This document shows, one piece after another, positions 1-64,000 of a stretch of 64,000 nt of DNA (positions are counted from its first letter, which is position 1; every line of letters begins with the position of its first letter). The notes beneath the pieces are model-generated. The model saw only the letters and a list, made by a program, of their open reading frames with translations. It was not told where the DNA came from and ran no database searches. Source of the stretch: Certhia americana (Eukaryota > Chordata > Aves > Passeriformes > Certhiidae); contig CM031860.1 in the NCBI GenBank assembly GCA_018697195.1, forward strand, positions 64,190,332-64,254,331. The letters are read 5' to 3'. The position numbers were made by a program, and so were the translations under genes.

Positions 1-1625
1 AAGGTGGGGGTAGGAATGTTCCCTCATCCCTGCCTTTGGGAACATCCTGACAGCTCTGGGATTAGGGAATTCTCTGAGTTGTTCCCACTGTTTCCACAAT
101 TTTCCCTTTGGGAATGCCCTAGCAGCTGTGGGATTATGAGAAAGTGTTCCCCCATTTCTCACTTTGGGAACATTTTATCAGCTCTGGGATTAGGGACTCT
201 CAGAAAGTGTTCCCTCATTTCTCACTGTGGGAACAGACCAAGACCTGTGGGATTAGGGACTCAGTTCAGAGTTTTCCCCATTGTTCCCCCATTTCTCACT
301 TTGGGCACCCTGACAGCTCTGGCATTAGGGATTCTTCAGATTTTTTCCCACTGTTCCCCCATTTCTCGCTTTGGGAACACACCAAGAGCTGCAAATTCAG
401 GGATTCTAAATTTTTAAATCATTCTCCCATTTCTTACTTTGGGAACACACCAACAGCTCTGAAATTAGGGACTCAATTCTGAGTTTTTCCCATTGTTCCC
501 CCATTTCTCGCTCTGGGAACATCCTAACAACTGCAAATTCAGGGATTCTAAATTTCTTAACCATCCTCCCATTTTTTGCTTTGGGAAGACACCAACAGCT
601 CTGGAATTAGGGACTCAATTCTGAGTTTTTCCCATTGTTCCCCCATTTCTAGCTTTGGGAACAACACTCTGAGACCTCTAGCATTAGGGATTCTTCTGAG
701 CTGTTCCCACTGTTTCCACATTTTTCACCCTGGGAATGCCCCAGCAACTCTGGGATTAGGGACTCAGTTCTGAGCTCTCCCCAGTGTTCCCCCATTTCTC
801 ACTTTAGGAACACACCAACAGCTCTGGAATTAGGGATTCAATTCTGAGTTTTTCCCACTGTTCCCCCATTTCTCACTTTGGGAACATCCTAACAGCTGTG
901 GGATTAGGGACTCAGTTCTGAGTTTTTCCCATTGTTCCCCCATTTCTCGTTTTGGGAACACACCAAGAGCTGCAGATTCAGGGATTCTAAATTTTTGAAT
1001 CGTTCTCCCATTTCTTGCTTTGGGAACATCCCAGCAGCTGTGGAATTAGATGCTCAGCTGAGCTTTTCCCTTTGTTCCCCCATTTCTCACTCTGGCAATA
1101 CATCAACAGCTGTGGCTTTAGGGACTCTGAGAAAGTGTTCCCTCATTTCTCATTTTGGGAACACACCAACAGCTCTGGAATTAGGGACTCAATTCTGAGT
1201 TTTCCCCATTGTTCCCCCATTTCTCGCTTTGGGAACACACCAACAGCTGTGGGATTATGGACCCAATTCTGAGTTTTCCCCATTGTTCCCCCATTTCTCG
1301 CTTTGGGAACACACCAACAGCTGTGGGATTATGGGCCCAATTCTGAGTTTTCCCCATTGTTCCCCCATTTCTCACTTTGGGAACATCTCAACAGCTGTTG
1401 ATCAGGGACTTAGGGCCAGGGACTGGAATGACTTTTCCCACTGTTCCCCCATTTCTCGCTTTGGGAACATCCCAACAGCTGTGGGATTAGGGATTCTTTT
1501 CATTTTTTTAATTATTCCCCCATTTTTTTGCTTTGGGAACACCCAAACAGTTCTGGGATTGGGGACTCTTCTGAGCCTGTTCCCCCATCTTTGGGAACAC
1601 CCCAATCCCAAATCCTGGGTTCCCC
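1..1625. repeat. Minisatellite array with 62-76 bp units (window start)
   Basis: About 20 or more diverged tandem copies share the core TTCCCCCATTTCTC, TTTGGGAACA, a CCAACAGCT(C/G)TGGGATTAGG block and GGACTC. Spacing between cores that I measured varies from about 62 to 76 bp. The array is cut by the window edge. It produces several overlapping false frames on both strands because the unit lacks stops in some registers. Copies from about 1200 to 1400 are the most similar to each other. Confidence 0.95.
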
Positions 1626-2021
1626 CACTGCTCCTGTAATTTCCAAGGGACACCCAGGGATTGTTTGATATCTGCACCACGGCCCAATTCCACAATTACA
1701 TTCCGACCTTTTTTTAGGAAATAAATCCAGTTTTGCTTCTTTTCTCCTCCTTCTTCTTCTTTTTCCCACGTTTCCACCACAAGCCAGAGATTCCAGGTGA
1801 TGCTTTGTACAGTCTGGAATTAAGGTGAAGTGGAAGCAAACCTGACAGTACAAACAGCTAAAAGCAGTTACTGTGTTAAATGCCAACCTGAGGGGAACGA
1901 CCCCTTAGTTTGGGAAGGAGTGCTGAAAACAGACATTTCACTCAATTTCTCATGAGCCAGAAGGACAAAACAACATTTTTGTTTCCTGACACAAGGACAG
2001 AAACAGCCAGGACCCACGTGC
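1626..2021 (-). other. DNAAF9: Presumed DNAAF9 3' UTR start
   Basis: About 400 bp between the stop codon and the minisatellite hold no other recognisable feature. No AATAAA is visible on the minus strand here. The nearest variant, ATTAAA, lies at 1507-1512 inside the satellite. The real 3' end is therefore unresolved and may lie within or beyond the repeat array. Confidence 0.4.
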
Positions 2022-62995
<60,974 letters not shown>

Positions 62996-63206
62996 GGCGA
63001 CCGCGATGCGCCGGAGGGAGGCGGCGGCTCCGCCACTGCGGCTCTGCGCCCCGCCCCGCTCGGCGCGCACCACTCGGCCGGGGGGGGGAGGGAAGGATGT
63101 GGCACACCCGCACCGCTCCCTCCGCTCCCAGCCTTTCTGTCCGTGCAGGATTTATCCCGAGTTTTTTTCTCGTCTCGCAGGAAGTGCGGTTGGGAATTCT
63201 TGGAGA

Positions 63207-63229
63207 GTCGCCATAGTTGGGAGTAAACA
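63207..63229 (+). promoter_or_regulatory. RFX-like half site next to a forkhead (FOXJ1-type) motif
   Basis: At 63207-63220 the plus strand reads GTCGCCATAGTTGG. It matches 10 of 14 positions of the X-box form GTTGCCATAGTAAC, with the first half nearly complete. Two bases on, 63223-63229 reads GTAAACA, a forkhead core. RFX and FOXJ1 factors jointly drive motile-cilia genes (established knowledge), and DNAAF9 is such a gene. Binding here is inferred from motif and context only. Confidence 0.45.
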
Positions 63230-63409
63230 TAGCGGGGATGAGGTTGGTCACCCCTCCGGCAGGAATGGGCTCGTCCAAGTCCAGCCCCCTGCTCACACAC
63301 CCCTCACGCTCCCCCCCCCCACTCAGCTCGTTCATGGGCGCGTCCAGCCCCCACCACTGCTGATGTGCCCCCCCCACGATAGGGCGTGGGCTCGTCCGAT
63401 GCCAGGGAG

Positions 63410-64000
63410 TCCCCAGGGAGAGGGGACAAGGGATCCATGGGATCCATTGGGATCCATTGGAACCCCCTGGGACCCCCGGGGAGGGGGACAAGGGACCCCT
63501 GGGATCCATTGGGACCCCGGGGAGGGGGGACAAGGGATCCATGGGATCCATTGGGACCCCCTGGAACCCCCGGGGAGAGGGGACAAGGGATCCATGGGAT
63601 CCATTGGGACCCCGGGGAGGGGGGACAAGGGATCCATGGGATCCATTGGGACCCCCTGGGATCCACTGGGACCCCCTGAGACCCCGGGGAGGGGGGACAA
63701 GGGATCCCTGGGATCCATTGGGACCCCGGGGAGGGGGAACAAGGGATCCCTGGGATTCATTGGGACCCCCTGAAACCTCGGGGGGGGGGACGGGACAAGA
63801 GACCCTTGGAATCCATTGGGACCCCCTGGAACCCCCAGGGAGGGGGACAAGGGACCTCTGGGATCCATTGGGACCCCAGGGAGGGAGGACAAGGGACCCC
63901 TGGGATCTATTGGGACCCCCTGAGACCCCGGGGAGGGAGGACAAGGGACCCCTGGGATCCATTGGGACCCCCGGGGAGGGGGACAAGGAACCCCTGGGAT
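63410..64000. repeat. GGATCC/GGGACCCC minisatellite (window end)
   Basis: Tandem units contain GGACAAGGGA, one or two GGATCCATTGGGACC modules and a G-rich linker (CCCCGGGGAGGGGG). Distances between GACAAGG landmarks cluster at about 42, 53, 62 and 73 bp, as if a 42-bp core carries optional modules of about 10 bp. The array starts about 400 bp upstream of the DNAAF9 ATG and runs off the window. It gives long false frames on both strands. Confidence 0.95.

Noticed and set aside
4..1639. Overlapping frames of 85-137 codons with phrases like FPHCSPISHFGN
   Set aside because: They are translations of the tandem repeat unit in several registers, not genes.

Overview
This is a vertebrate nuclear window, almost certainly from a bird. 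The intergenic and intronic sequence is full of antisense and sense copies of the CR1 (chicken repeat 1) LINE 3' end. It also holds LTR-like sequence of the kind I associate with songbird endogenous retroviruses, and the introns are compact. There are no bacterial-type genes, operons, rRNA, tRNA or CRISPR arrays.

The window contains one complete protein-coding gene, on the minus strand. It is DNAAF9 (dynein axonemal assembly factor 9, formerly C20orf194, the vertebrate Shulin homologue). I rebuilt it by eye from splice sites and reading phase as 38 coding exons between 62995 (ATG) and 2022 (stop). The exon lengths sum to 3546 nt, which is 1181 codons plus stop, with every junction in phase. 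This is close to the human length of about 1177 residues as I remember it. All introns are GT-AG except intron 32, which reads GC-AG.

Layout from high to low coordinates, the direction of transcription: a GGATCC-rich minisatellite (about 63410-64000); a CpG-island promoter (about 62880-63240) with a forkhead-type site next to an RFX-like half site; exon 1; a 9 kb first intron that starts with a strongly C-rich (plus strand) stretch; exons 2-10 (53841-37604); a run of very small exons 11-17 (36094-31283, including a 20-nt exon); exons 18-32; the GC-AG intron 32, which carries an unexplained 296-codon same-strand open frame; exons 33-38; about 400 bp of presumed 3' UTR; and a second minisatellite of about 62-76 bp units filling bases 1-1625.

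The best candidates for something undescribed are four. First, the intron 32 open frame can be joined in frame to exon 32 and ends inside a CR1, so it could be an alternative C-terminus or a retrocopy. Second, a solo LTR with exact boundaries sits nested inside a CR1. Third, the promoter has an RFX/forkhead-like pair that fits a gene of motile cilia. Fourth, a 253-codon open frame lies antisense to the smallest exon. None of these can be confirmed without transcript data or a database search.
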